Both the position numbers and the translations under genes were made by a program. A model generated the notes under the pieces. It saw nothing but the letters and a program-made list of their open reading frames with translations. It ran no database searches and had not been told where the DNA came from. From assembly GCF_004791585.1 (NCBI RefSeq), contig NZ_SRUU01000025.1, positions 33,641 through 97,640 of the forward strand: 64,000 nucleotides of DNA, given 5' to 3'. Origin of the DNA: Mesorhizobium sp. M1C.F.Ca.ET.210.01.1.1. GTDB lineage: Bacteria > Pseudomonadota > Alphaproteobacteria > Rhizobiales > Rhizobiaceae. Below are positions 50,887-60,804 of this stretch, piece after piece. Position 1 is the first letter of the stretch. Each line of letters opens with the position of its first letter.

Positions 50887-52194
50887 ATGACCGCGAAGGA
50901 TTCAATCGTAGCGCTTTCGAGCGGCCGCCTGCCCGCGGGCATCGCCGTGATCCGCATTTCCGGTCCGCAGACTCGATTCGTGGTCGAAACAATCGCCGGC
51001 CCCATTAAGGACCGAGTAACCATGTTGCGGAGGATTAAGGCGGCCGACGCTTCGGTTATCGATCATGGGCTTGTCTTGTTCTTTCCTGGGCCCGGCAGTT
51101 TTACTGGTGAGGACGTTGCCGAGTTCCAAGTCCATGGCAGCCGCGCGGTGGCCGCAAAGATGCTGGAGACGATCACCGGTTTTGAAGGGGTGAGGCACGC
51201 CGAGCCCGGCGAATTCACCCGGCGCGCTTTCCTCAATGGCAGGCTCGACCTTGTCGAGACGGAGGCTCTGGCCGATCTCGTCAATGCCGAGACGGAGGCG
51301 CAGCGGCGCTTTGCCGTGCGCAACGCCGAAGGGGCGCAAAGCGAGCTTTATTCGACCTGGCGCCGTCGGCTGATCCATGCACGAGCGATGATCGAGGCGG
51401 AGATCGATTTCGCGGACGAAGAAGATGTGCCGGGCTCCGTTTCGGAAGCGGTCTGGTCTGACGTGGCAAGGATGATCGATGAGATCGGGGATCACATCCG
51501 CGGGTTCAAGACCGCCGAGATCATTCGCGATGGATTCGAGGTGGTCATTCTTGGGGCGCCGAATGCCGGCAAGTCCAGCCTGTTCAACGCGCTGGCCCGA
51601 CGCGAGGCGGCGATTGTCACCGACGAACCGGGGACAACCCGCGATCTGCTCGAAGTGATGCTTGATCTCAATGGGATGATGGTGCGCGTGGTCGATACGG
51701 CTGGACTGCGCGACACGGCCGGCAAGGTTGAAGCGATCGGCATTGAAAGAGCGCGCGCCAGGGCTCGTGAAGCGAACCTTGTCTTGTTGCTGGAAGACAT
51801 TGCCAACCCGATGGCGGTGGGCGCGGCGCCTGCCGATGTTCCATTGCTCAAGATCGGCACGAAGGTCGATCTCGGCGCGGCTCCCTTGCATGCGTATGAT
51901 CTGGTGATTTCTTCGACGACTGGGACCGGCCTTTCGGATTTGCTGGACGAGATCGGGCGGCGCGCCGCGTCTGCAATCGGAGACACCGGAGATGTCCTGC
52001 CGTCCAGGTTGAGGCATGTCGAATTGCTGGCCGAAGCTCAGGATTTCCTCTCGGCGGCCGTGATGGGATTGAACCAGGAGCTGCGCGCGGAGGAATTGCG
52101 CCTGGCGGCTGACCGGCTAGGCCGGATCGTTGGCGCGGTTGATGTCGAGGATTTGCTCGACGTCATTTTCTCGCAGTTCTGCATCGGCAAGTGA
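50887..52194 (+). CDS. mnmE: tRNA modification GTPase MnmE
   Basis: With MnmG it makes the 5-carboxymethylaminomethyl (or taurinomethyl-like) group at U34 of tRNA. 435 aa. DSIVALSSGRLPAGIAVIRI is the folate-binding N-domain start, the G domain shows GAPNAGKSSLFNALARR, DEPGTTRDL and VDTAGLRDT, and the C-terminus ends SQFCIGK with the essential Cys. ATG at 50887 is the family start; upstream Met codons are possible but non-conserved. Its TGA stop forms part of the first parS palindrome. Confidence 0.96.
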   Translation: MTAKDSIVALSSGRLPAGIAVIRISGPQTRFVVETIAGPIKDRVTMLRRIKAADASVIDHGLVLFFPGPGSFTGEDVAEFQVHGSRAVAAKMLETITGFEGVRHAEPGEFTRRAFLNGRLDLVETEALADLVNAETEAQRRFAVRNAEGAQSELYSTWRRRLIHARAMIEAEIDFADEEDVPGSVSEAVWSDVARMIDEIGDHIRGFKTAEIIRDGFEVVILGAPNAGKSSLFNALARREAAIVTDEPGTTRDLLEVMLDLNGMMVRVVDTAGLRDTAGKVEAIGIERARARAREANLVLLLEDIANPMAVGAAPADVPLLKIGTKVDLGAAPLHAYDLVISSTTGTGLSDLLDEIGRRAASAIGDTGDVLPSRLRHVELLAEAQDFLSAAVMGLNQELRAEELRLAADRLGRIVGAVDVEDLLDVIFSQFCIGK

Positions 52195-52207
52195 TTCACG
52201 TGAAACA
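52192..52207 (+). promoter_or_regulatory. parS: parS site 1 (overlaps the mnmE stop codon)
   Basis: TGATTCACGTGAAACA: one mismatch to TGTTTCACGTGAAACA, the ParB/Spo0J binding palindrome. The first three bases are the mnmE TGA. Confidence 0.85.
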
Positions 52208-52232
52208 CCGATTCGCGATTCGGGCATGCGGA

Positions 52233-52248
52233 TGACTCACGTGAAACA
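52233..52248 (+). promoter_or_regulatory. parS: parS site 2
   Basis: TGACTCACGTGAAACA: two mismatches to the consensus; 41 bases after site 1. Confidence 0.7.
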
Positions 52249-52270
52249 CTGGCAGGAGCTGTCGGACATA

Positions 52271-52286
52271 TGTTTCACGTGAAACG
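52271..52286 (+). promoter_or_regulatory. parS: parS site 3
   Basis: TGTTTCACGTGAAACG: one mismatch (last base). 38 bases after site 2 and 76 before the mnmG ATG. Confidence 0.9.
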
Positions 52287-52361
52287 AGTCCGGGCTTCGT
52301 CCTTGACAGCGCGGGGCTGCGGGGACATGTGTCGGTCAATCTCTGAAACCGGATTCTTGAA

Positions 52362-54236
52362 ATGACCGATCACTATGATGTGGTGGTGGTAGGCGGTGGT
52401 CACGCCGGATGTGAGGCGGCCAGTGCCGCCGCGCGCGCCGGCGCCAGGACCGCGCTGGTAACGCTGCGCTTCGACACGATCGGGGTCATGTCGTGCAACC
52501 CGGCTATCGGCGGTCTGGGCAAGGGCCATCTCGTGCGCGAGATCGACGCCATGGACGGGCTGATGGGCCGCATCGCCGACACCGCCGGCATCCAGTTCCG
52601 CCTGCTCAATCGCCGCAAGGGCCCGGCCGTGCGCGGCCCGCGCACGCAGGCGGACCGCAAGCTCTATCGCCTCGCGATGCAGGCAGCGATTCGTGAGCAG
52701 GCTAGTCTCGATGTGGTCGAGGGCGAGGTTCTGGATCTGGAGATCGAGGACGGGGGGGTTGCGGCCGTGCTGGTTTCGCGCGACCAGCGCCTCGCTTGCG
52801 GCGCCGTCGTGCTGACCACCGGCACGTTCCTGCGTGGGTTGATTCATATTGGTGAGAAGAAGATCGTCGCCGGCCGCATGAACGAGCAGGCAAGCCACGG
52901 GCTCTCGGCCACGATGGCGCGAGCGGGCTTTAACCTCGGACGTCTGAAAACCGGGACGCCCCCTCGCCTCGACGGTCGCACCATCGATTGGGCCTCGCTG
53001 GAAAGCCAGGCGGCGGACCAGGATCCGGTGCCGTTCTCGCTGATGACCGACCGAATCACGAACCCGCAGATCCATTGCGGCATCACCCGCACCTCGACGA
53101 CGACACATGAGTTGATTCGCCTCAATCTGACGCGCTCGGCGATGTACTCCGGCTCGATCGAAGGTGTGGGACCGCGCTATTGTCCTTCGATCGAAGACAA
53201 GATCGTCAAGTTCGGGGATCGCGAAGGCCACCAGATCTTCCTCGAGCCGGAGGGCCTCGACGACCACACCGTCTATCCGAACGGCATCTCGACGTCGCTG
53301 CCGGAGGATGTCCAGCTCGATATCCTGAAGACGATCCCCGGACTGGAGAAAGCGACGATGCTGCAGCCGGGTTACGCGATCGAATACGACCATGTCGACC
53401 CGCGGGAATTGTCGCCGACGCTGGAGGCGAAGCGCGTCGCGGGGCTGTTCCTGGCCGGACAGATCAACGGCACCACCGGCTATGAAGAGGCCGGCGCGCA
53501 GGGCCTGCTTGCCGGCATCAACGCGGCGCGCAAGGCATCAGGGAGCGAGCCGGTCGTGCTTAGCCGTACCGAAGCCTATATCGGCGTGATGGTCGACGAC
53601 CTCACCAGCCGCGGCATCGCCGAGCCCTATCGCATGTTCACCTCGCGGGCAGAGTTCCGGCTATCACTGCGCGCCGACAATGCCGACGAGCGGCTGACGC
53701 CGCTTGCCGGCCGGCTCGCGATTGCGTCGGCAGAACGAATGCAGCGCTTTGGCGAGATCGCGCAGAGGCTCGACCATGCCCGCGCCTTGGCAAAGTCGGT
53801 CACCTTCACGCCGAATGAGGCGGCGCGGCATGGTTTGGAAATCAACAAGGACGGCGTGCGGCGGTCGGCCTACGAACTGCTGGCGCATCCGGGCGTCGAC
53901 ATGGCCTGGCTGACAGGTGTCGAACCGCGCTTTGCCGCGCTTGATGCGAAGACGGCGGAGCGGCTTGAGACGGAGGCGAAATACTCCGTCTACCTCGAAC
54001 GGCAGCAGGCCGATGTCGCGCAGATCAGGCATGAAGAGTCGCGGCTCATTCCGGAGGCCATCGACTTCTCCGACGTGCCAGGCCTCTCCAACGAGCTCAA
54101 GCAGAAGATGAAGTCACGCATGCCGCGCTCGATCGCCGATGCTCAGCGCATGGAAGGCATGACGCCGGCTGCGCTCGCCATAATCGTCGCGCATGTCCGC
54201 AATTGCGAGCTCGCCGCGCGAAGGGACGTGGCGTGA
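52362..54236 (+). CDS. mnmG: tRNA uridine-34 carboxymethylaminomethyl synthesis enzyme MnmG (GidA)
   Basis: FAD enzyme partner of MnmE, 624 aa. YDVVVVGGGHAGCEAASAAA is the FAD loop; VMSCNPAIGGLGKGHLVREI and GLKTGTPPR-like RLKTGTPPRLDGRTIDWASL are the family motifs; YEEAGAQGLLAGINAARKAS and YRMFTSRAEFRLSLRADNAD follow; the C-terminal helical domain binds tRNA and MnmE. Preceded by three parS sites; its stop overlaps rsmG (GTGA). Confidence 0.97.
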   Translation: MTDHYDVVVVGGGHAGCEAASAAARAGARTALVTLRFDTIGVMSCNPAIGGLGKGHLVREIDAMDGLMGRIADTAGIQFRLLNRRKGPAVRGPRTQADRKLYRLAMQAAIREQASLDVVEGEVLDLEIEDGGVAAVLVSRDQRLACGAVVLTTGTFLRGLIHIGEKKIVAGRMNEQASHGLSATMARAGFNLGRLKTGTPPRLDGRTIDWASLESQAADQDPVPFSLMTDRITNPQIHCGITRTSTTTHELIRLNLTRSAMYSGSIEGVGPRYCPSIEDKIVKFGDREGHQIFLEPEGLDDHTVYPNGISTSLPEDVQLDILKTIPGLEKATMLQPGYAIEYDHVDPRELSPTLEAKRVAGLFLAGQINGTTGYEEAGAQGLLAGINAARKASGSEPVVLSRTEAYIGVMVDDLTSRGIAEPYRMFTSRAEFRLSLRADNADERLTPLAGRLAIASAERMQRFGEIAQRLDHARALAKSVTFTPNEAARHGLEINKDGVRRSAYELLAHPGVDMAWLTGVEPRFAALDAKTAERLETEAKYSVYLERQQADVAQIRHEESRLIPEAIDFSDVPGLSNELKQKMKSRMPRSIADAQRMEGMTPAALAIIVAHVRNCELAARRDVA

Positions 54237-54901
54237 GCGCCGATGACTTGGGTGCCCATGCCTGGGCGGACCTGCAGAAGGCGGCAGGTCCGGTTTCACG
54301 TGAAACATTCGAACGCCTGCAAGCCTTCGAACAGCTCTTTCTGAAATGGAATCGCAGCATCAACCTGGCGGCGCCGTCGACGCTGGACGACGTCTGGCGG
54401 CGCCACATCCTGGACAGCGCCCAGCTTGCCCGAATCGCGCCCGCCGCGACGCGCTGGGTCGATCTCGGCTCGGGCGGCGGTTTTCCCGGACTGGTGCTGG
54501 GCTTCCTGCTTGCCGAGCGTCCAGGCGCCTCGATCGATCTGGTCGAGAGCAACCGCAAGAAGGCCTCGTTTCTGCAATCCGTCATCGGCCAGTTCAACCT
54601 GCCGGCGCGCGTCCTGGCCAAACGCATCGGCGACAGCTATCCCCTTGTTTCTGCGCCGGAAATCGTGACGGCGCGAGCCCTGGCGGCGCTGCCGGGCCTC
54701 CTTGACCTGTCGGCGCCCTGGCTGAGCAAAGGCGCGCGCGCGCTCTTTCACAAAGGCCGGGATTACCGGACCGAAGTGGAAGAAAGCGCTCACCGCTGGG
54801 GCTTCGATCTGGTAGAACATCCAAGCATGACCGACCCTCACGGCGTCATCCTCGAAATCACCGATCTGCGCCCGGCGACCCGCAATGAATTACTGGCATA
54901 A
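54233..54901 (+). CDS. rsmG: 16S rRNA (guanine527-N7)-methyltransferase (GidB)
   Basis: SAM methyltransferase that modifies G527; loss gives streptomycin tolerance. 222 aa. VDLGSGGGFPGLVLGFLLAE is the SAM-binding motif, and VESNRKKASFLQSVIGQFN follows. The GTG start at 54233 overlaps the mnmG stop by four bases. The codons for PVSRET (54290-54307) contain a near-perfect parS palindrome, so this gene also serves as a partition site. Confidence 0.94.
   Translation: MSADDLGAHAWADLQKAAGPVSRETFERLQAFEQLFLKWNRSINLAAPSTLDDVWRRHILDSAQLARIAPAATRWVDLGSGGGFPGLVLGFLLAERPGASIDLVESNRKKASFLQSVIGQFNLPARVLAKRIGDSYPLVSAPEIVTARALAALPGLLDLSAPWLSKGARALFHKGRDYRTEVEESAHRWGFDLVEHPSMTDPHGVILEITDLRPATRNELLA
54292..54307 (+). 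promoter_or_regulatory. parS: parS site 4, inside rsmG
   Basis: GGTTTCACGTGAAACA: one mismatch (first base) to the consensus, read as V-S-R-E-T in the rsmG frame. Confidence 0.9.
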
Positions 54902-54905
54902 ACCC

Positions 54906-55703
54906 ATGAAAACTGGACCGCGTATCATCACCGTCGCCAACCAGAAAGGCGGCGTCGGCAAGACCACCACGGCCATCAACCTGGCCACGGCGCTGGCCGC
55001 GATCGGCGAGCGCGTGCTGATCGTCGATCTCGATCCGCAGGGCAATGCCAGCACCGGCCTCGGTATCGACCGAAAGGATCGCACCGTCTCGTCCTATGAT
55101 GTGCTGACCGGCGAGCTCGAGCTGGAGGCGGCCGCGGTGCCGACCGCGGTGCCGGGCTTGTCGATCGTGCCTTCGACGCTCGACCTGCTCGGCATCGAGA
55201 TGGAGATCGCCTCGGCGCCCGACCGCGTGCTCAGGCTGCGCAACGCGCTGCGCGCGGCGACCGAGCGTTCGGCGCCGTTGGGCTATGTGCTGATCGACTG
55301 TCCGCCCTCGCTCAACCTTTTGACCTTGAATTCAATGGCGGCGGCCGATTCGGTTCTCGTGCCGCTGCAATGCGAGTTCTTCGCGCTGGAAGGTCTCAGC
55401 CAATTGCTCGAGACGGTCGAGCAGGTGCGCGGCACGATCAACCCGGATCTCACCATCCAGGGCATCGTGCTCACCATGTTCGACGGCCGCAACAACCTCG
55501 CCAACCAGGTGGTGCAGGACGTGCGGGCGCATATGGGCGACAAGGTCTACGAGACCATCATCCCGCGCAACGTTCGCGTCTCCGAAGCGCCGTCCTACGG
55601 CAAGCCGGCGATCCTTTATGATCTGAAATGCTCCGGCAGTCAGGCCTATCTGCAGCTCGCCTCGGAGGTGATCCGCCGCGAGCGCAAGCTGCGCGCGGCC
55701 TGA
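54906..55703 (+). CDS. parA: Chromosome partitioning ATPase ParA
   Basis: Deviant-Walker ATPase that moves the origin region with ParB-parS complexes. 265 aa. IITVANQKGGVGKTTTAINL is the KGGxxKTT motif, VDLDPQGNASTGLG and YVLIDCPPSLNLLTLNSMAA follow. ATG at 54906 is preferred; an in-frame ATG at 54885 overlapping rsmG is possible, and neither has a clear Shine-Dalgarno. 68 bases separate it from parB. Confidence 0.96.
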   Translation: MKTGPRIITVANQKGGVGKTTTAINLATALAAIGERVLIVDLDPQGNASTGLGIDRKDRTVSSYDVLTGELELEAAAVPTAVPGLSIVPSTLDLLGIEMEIASAPDRVLRLRNALRAATERSAPLGYVLIDCPPSLNLLTLNSMAAADSVLVPLQCEFFALEGLSQLLETVEQVRGTINPDLTIQGIVLTMFDGRNNLANQVVQDVRAHMGDKVYETIIPRNVRVSEAPSYGKPAILYDLKCSGSQAYLQLASEVIRRERKLRAA

Positions 55704-55771
55704 GCCGCGCGGGCAGGCCGAATCCCATTAACGAATAGCCGATTCGATTCCGAAACGATCTGGACAGAATA

Positions 55772-56662
<891 letters not shown>

Positions 56663-56737
56663 GGTGCTGATGCGGCACGGTTTAGCCGGCCAATGAAGTT
56701 CTGGCTTAAGGTTAAGTCAGCCTGATATACTGGTGAT

Positions 56738-56775
56738 AAACGAAAGGGCCGGCCGCTACGCCGGCCCTTTCGTTT
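56738..56775. terminator. Bidirectional terminator, parB and holA
   Basis: Perfect 16-bp arms AAACGAAAGGGCCGGC and GCCGGCCCTTTCGTTT with loop CGCTAC. A-rich and T-rich ends let it act in both directions. Confidence 0.9.
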
Positions 56776-56883
56776 GCGGCGGCGAATGGCAAAGGTGGTT
56801 GCGACGGCCAATCTCACCTCGAGGTTCCTCGCGAGGGAGATGCCCGGCTGAGCAGGTGGACACGAAGGCCAACATTCGGTGGT

Positions 56884-57042
56884 CGTCATTCTTGGGCGGA
56901 GCAAGGAGCGAAGCGACGCGCGCAGACCCTGGAATCCATGCCGTGACGCTAAATCGATGCAGCTATTACAGAATTCTGCACGGCCGCACTCCACGTGGAA
57001 GGTGACGGAATGGATCCTCGGGTCAAGCCCGAGGATGACGAG
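56884..57042. repeat. Composite intergenic repeat, type A
   Basis: TCATTCTTGGGCGGAGCAAG, GCGCAGACCCTGGAATCCATG, ACAGAATTCTGC, then GGAATGGATCCTCGGGTCAA-GCCCGAGGATGACGAGG. Confidence 0.9.
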
Positions 57043-57066
57043 GCGCTCAGGGGGGCAGGCAATCGC

Positions 57067-58110
57067 CTAACGCTGCCCCAGCCTGGCGCTCTCGATCGCG
57101 ATGCCCAGCAGCGCCTGCCTTGCCAGCGCCTCGGAAAGGTCCGGCCGCCTGCGCGTCTGCAGCACCGCCGTCTGCAAGCGATTCAGCGCCCGGCCCAGCG
57201 CCTCGACACTCCAGCGCTCCAGCGCCTTTTCCACCAGCTTGCGGCGCGAGAAGAAGACGGGCGGGCGGGCGCCGGCGACGACGGAGGCGGCGTTGCGGCC
57301 GCCGGCCTCCATCTGGCCGCGCATCACCTGGATCGCCTGCAACTGCCGCATCGCCGAGGACAGCACCAGGAACGGATGGCCGCCCGATTGGCAGTGCCGG
57401 GTGAAGGCTGTGTCGAAATCGGCGACCTTGCCGTCGAGCATGGCGTCGACCGCATCGTCGAACGAAGCGCCGGAGACGTCGCCGGACATGGCATTGACGT
57501 CGTCGAGGTCGATCTCCCTCTTGCCGTGAGCATAAAGCACCAGCTTCTCGATCTCGCCGCGCGAGGCCAGCCGATCGCCGCCGAGATTGCGCCGCAGCGC
57601 CTGGCGGGCGTCCAGCGTCATCGACATGCCGGCCTTGCGCAGTTCGTCGTCGATCACCGAATCCAGATCGCGAGCCTCGTCGGCATAGCAGGGCAAGGCG
57701 ATGGCGTTGCCTGCGGCCTCGACGATGGCCCGCAGGCCCGTGCCCTTCTTCAGGTCGCCCGCTTCAATCAGAATGACTGCATCCCGCGCCGGCTCGGCCG
57801 TCAGCGCCTTGACGTCGTCGGCCAGCGCCTTCTGGCCGCTGGCATTGCGCACCCAGAGCAGCCGCCGGTCGGAAAACATCGGCACGGTGCGCGCCTCGTC
57901 GAGCAGGCGGCCCTCATCGCGATCTACCTCCGACCCATCCAGCCTGACCACCGAGAACGGATCGTCGAGCGGCAGGCCGGTCCTTGTCGCGAAGGTCTTG
58001 GCCCGCTCGGCGACCAGGCCGCGATCGGGGCCATAAAGCAGCACGATTGCCATGGCCGGATCCGGCCGCGCCAGCCACGAATCGACCTCATATCCCTTCT
58101 TCTGTGCCAT
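57067..58110 (-). CDS. holA: DNA polymerase III delta subunit
   Basis: Clamp-loader subunit that opens the beta clamp. 347 aa. AIVLLYGPDRGLVAERAKTF opens the first domain, RLLWVRNASGQKALADDVKA and VILIEAGDLKKGTGLRAIVE follow, and the C-terminal domain contains GHPFLVLSSAMRQLQAIQVM. The start MAQKKGYEVD at 58110 has no clear Shine-Dalgarno. In many rhizobia holA follows lptE and leuS on the same strand; here its upstream side is a repeat-like gap and the divergent bkd operon. Confidence 0.92.
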   Translation of the reverse strand: MAQKKGYEVDSWLARPDPAMAIVLLYGPDRGLVAERAKTFATRTGLPLDDPFSVVRLDGSEVDRDEGRLLDEARTVPMFSDRRLLWVRNASGQKALADDVKALTAEPARDAVILIEAGDLKKGTGLRAIVEAAGNAIALPCYADEARDLDSVIDDELRKAGMSMTLDARQALRRNLGGDRLASRGEIEKLVLYAHGKREIDLDDVNAMSGDVSGASFDDAVDAMLDGKVADFDTAFTRHCQSGGHPFLVLSSAMRQLQAIQVMRGQMEAGGRNAASVVAGARPPVFFSRRKLVEKALERWSVEALGRALNRLQTAVLQTRRRPDLSEALARQALLGIAIESARLGQR

Positions 58111-58536
58111 GGAAGCGTGGTTAGCATGATGGTGATGCGGGGTGAACCGGAGATCGGCGCGCCGATCCACCCCCGGCCGGGTCCCCACTGCTTCGCAGCG
58201 TCCCGGCGATCGCTGGCCTTTCATCGTGCCACTGGCACGATGAATTCGCTTCGCGAACCGGCTGCTCACCCCGCAAGGGGAGAGAAGGAAGACCGCGCCA
58301 GGCTCTCGCTGCCGCCAATTGTCTTATCTGGCGGGAAACCCTGCGCAAACTTCCGCCAAATTGCGCGGCGCCGGAAAAGATCGACAAGAAATTTCGCCGC
58401 CATATCTGCATTTTGCGCTTGCGTGCCGCGTCGGCTTTCAGCAGCCGATGGCCGGGAGGACGGCCGCAATCTCGCCCGATGAAATGGCGGCGCGGATGTG
58501 CAAATATTGCACCGGCAACATTGGAGGACGAAGGTC
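58111..58536. other. Gene-free divergent region holA/bkd
   Basis: 426 bases. It has degenerate type D pieces (GGATCGGCGCGCCGATCCACCC near 58150, CACCCCGCAAGGGGAGAGAAGG near 58268) and an AT-richer part (58380-58520) likely to contain the bkd promoter. No supported gene. Confidence 0.6.
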
Positions 58537-59769
58537 ATGGCCGATGCTGGAATGTTGCGCTTTCATGTGCCGGAGCCGGAGGTGCGGCCGGGCGGGACAC
58601 CGGATTTCTCCAATGTGACGATCCCCAAGGCCGGATCGGCGCCGCGGCCGGAGATCGACGTCGACCCGCGCACCATCCGCGACATGGCCTTCTCGATCAT
58701 CCGGGTGCTCAACCGCGACGGCGAGGCGGTCGGGCCGTGGGCCGGGCTGCTCTCCGACGCCGAACTGCTCGAAGGCCTGCGGCACATGATGACGCTGCGT
58801 ACCTTCGACGCGCGCATGCAGATGGCGCAGCGCCAGGGCAAGACCTCGTTCTATATGCAGCATCTGGGCGAGGAGGCGGTGAGCTGCGCCTTCCGCAAGG
58901 CGCTGGCCAAGGGCGACATGAACTTCCCGACCTATCGGCAGGCCGGCCTGCTCATCGCAGACGGCTACCCGATGGTCACGATGATGAACCAGATCTATTC
59001 CAACGAGGCCGATCCGCTGAAAGGCCGGCAACTGCCGATCATGTATTCGTCGAAGGAGCACGGCTTCTTCTCGATCTCCGGCAATCTGGCGACGCAGTAC
59101 ATCCAGGCGGTCGGCTGGGCGATGGCCTCGGCGATCTCGAAGGATTCGCGCATCGCCGCCGCCTGGATCGGCGACGGCTCGACGGCGGAGTCCGATTTCC
59201 ATGCGGCGCTGGTCTTCGCCTCGACCTACAAGGCGCCGGTCGTGCTCAACGTTGTCAATAACCAGTGGGCGATCTCGACCTTCCAGGGAATCGCCCGCGG
59301 CGGCTCCGGCACCTTCGCCGCGCGCGGCCTTGGCTTCGGCATTCCGTCGCTGCGCGTCGACGGCAACGACTATCTCGCCGTCCATGCCGTCGCCAAATGG
59401 GCGATCGAACGGGCCCGGCGGAATCTCGGGCCGACGCTGGTCGAATATGTCACCTATCGCGTCGGCGCCCATTCGAGCTCGGACGATCCGTCCGCCTACC
59501 GGCCGAAGGCCGAATCCGATGCCTGGCCGCTCGGCGATCCTGTGGTCAGGCTGAAGAACCATCTCATCCACAAGGGTGTCTGGTCAGACGAACGCCACGC
59601 CCAGGCCGAAGCCGAAATCCTCGAGACAGTGATCGCGGCGCAGAAGGAGGCCGAGAGCCACGGCACGCTACATGCCGGCGGCAAGCCGTCGACGCGCGAC
59701 ATGTTCGAGGGTGTCTATGCCGAGATGCCGCCGCATCTGCGGCGCCAGCGCCAGCAGGCGGGGGTCTGA
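58537..59769 (+). CDS. bkdA1: Branched-chain 2-oxoacid dehydrogenase E1 alpha
   Basis: Thiamine-diphosphate decarboxylase subunit acting on the 2-oxoacids of Val, Leu and Ile. 410 aa. TFDARMQMAQRQGKTSFYMQ-HLGEEA is the E1 alpha start region, AAWIGDGSTAESDFHAALVF with VVNNQWAIST is the ThDP-binding GDG...N motif, and YRVGAHSSSDDPSAYRP is the phosphorylation-loop-like region. ATG at 58537 follows GAAGG. The stop is two bases before bkdA2. Confidence 0.94.
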   Translation: MADAGMLRFHVPEPEVRPGGTPDFSNVTIPKAGSAPRPEIDVDPRTIRDMAFSIIRVLNRDGEAVGPWAGLLSDAELLEGLRHMMTLRTFDARMQMAQRQGKTSFYMQHLGEEAVSCAFRKALAKGDMNFPTYRQAGLLIADGYPMVTMMNQIYSNEADPLKGRQLPIMYSSKEHGFFSISGNLATQYIQAVGWAMASAISKDSRIAAAWIGDGSTAESDFHAALVFASTYKAPVVLNVVNNQWAISTFQGIARGGSGTFAARGLGFGIPSLRVDGNDYLAVHAVAKWAIERARRNLGPTLVEYVTYRVGAHSSSDDPSAYRPKAESDAWPLGDPVVRLKNHLIHKGVWSDERHAQAEAEILETVIAAQKEAESHGTLHAGGKPSTRDMFEGVYAEMPPHLRRQRQQAGV

Positions 59770-59771
59770 CC

Positions 59772-60785
59772 ATGCCCAGACGGACGATGATCGAGGCGAT
59801 CCGCGACGCCATGGACGTGTCGATGGCGCGCGACGAGCGCGTCATCGTCTATGGCGAGGATGTCGGCTTCTTCGGCGGCGTCTTCCGCTGCACGCAAGGC
59901 CTGCAGGCCAAATACGGCAAGAGCCGCTGCTTCGATGCGCCGATCAGCGAATCGGGCATCGTCGGTTCGGCCATCGGCATGGCCGCCTACGGCCTCAAGC
60001 CCTGCGTCGAGGTGCAGTTCGCCGACTATGTCTATCCGGCCTATGACCAGATCGTCTCGGAAGCGGCGCGGCTGCGCTACCGCTCGAACGGCGATTTCAC
60101 CTGCCCGATCGTGGTGCGCATGCCGACCGGCGGCGGCATTTTCGGCGGCCAGACGCACAGCCAGAGCCCGGAGGCGCTATTCACGCATGTGTCTGGGCTG
60201 AAGACGGTGGTGCCGTCCAATCCGCATGACGCCAAGGGGCTCTTGATCGCGGCGATCGAGGATCCCGACCCGGTGATCTTCCTCGAGCCGAAGCGGCTCT
60301 ATAACGGCCCCTTTGACGGCCACCACGACCGGCCGGTGACGCCCTGGTCGAAGCACGAGCTCGGCGAGGTCGCCGACGGCCACTACACGATCCCGCTCGG
60401 CAAGGCGGCGATCCGCCGGCCGGGCTCGGCGGTCACCGTGCTTGCCTACGGCACCATGGTCTATGTCGCGCAGGCCGCGGCCGAGGAGACCGGCATCGAT
60501 GCCGAGATCATCGATCTGAGAACGCTTTTGCCGCTCGACCTCGACACGATCGTTGCTTCGGTGAAGAAGACCGGGCGCTGCGTCGTCGTGCATGAGGCGA
60601 CGCTCACTTCCGGCTTCGGCGCCGAGCTGGTTTCGCTGGTGCAGGAGAACTGCTTCTACAATCTGGAAGCACCGGTGGCGCGCGTCGCCGGCTGGGACAC
60701 GCCCTATCCGCATGCGCAGGAGTGGGAGTATTTCCCTGGCCCGGCGCGGGTCGGGCGCGCGCTCGTCGAGACGATTGAAGCTTGA
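59772..60785 (+). CDS. bkdA2: Branched-chain 2-oxoacid dehydrogenase E1 beta
   Basis: 337 aa, partner of E1 alpha. VIVYGEDVGFFGGVFRCTQG carries the ThDP-contact Glu, ISESGIVGSAIGMAAYGLKP and VRMPTGGGIFGGQTHSQSPE are BCKDH/PDH E1 beta motifs, and the C-terminal domain has VVVHEATLTSGFGAELVSLV. Two bases after bkdA1, 19 before bkdB: a tight operon. Confidence 0.95.
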   Translation: MPRRTMIEAIRDAMDVSMARDERVIVYGEDVGFFGGVFRCTQGLQAKYGKSRCFDAPISESGIVGSAIGMAAYGLKPCVEVQFADYVYPAYDQIVSEAARLRYRSNGDFTCPIVVRMPTGGGIFGGQTHSQSPEALFTHVSGLKTVVPSNPHDAKGLLIAAIEDPDPVIFLEPKRLYNGPFDGHHDRPVTPWSKHELGEVADGHYTIPLGKAAIRRPGSAVTVLAYGTMVYVAQAAAEETGIDAEIIDLRTLLPLDLDTIVASVKKTGRCVVVHEATLTSGFGAELVSLVQENCFYNLEAPVARVAGWDTPYPHAQEWEYFPGPARVGRALVETIEA

Positions 60786-60804
60786 AGAAGGGGGAAGCCT
60801 GAGG

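Larger units (their letters stand above)
56663..57066. other. Gene-free region between convergent parB and holA
   Basis: 404 bases. It holds the bidirectional terminator (56738-56775), a type D fragment around 56801-56862 (CCAATCTCACCTCGAGG, GCGAGGGAGATGCCCGGC) and a full type A composite (56884-57042). No supported gene. Confidence 0.7.
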
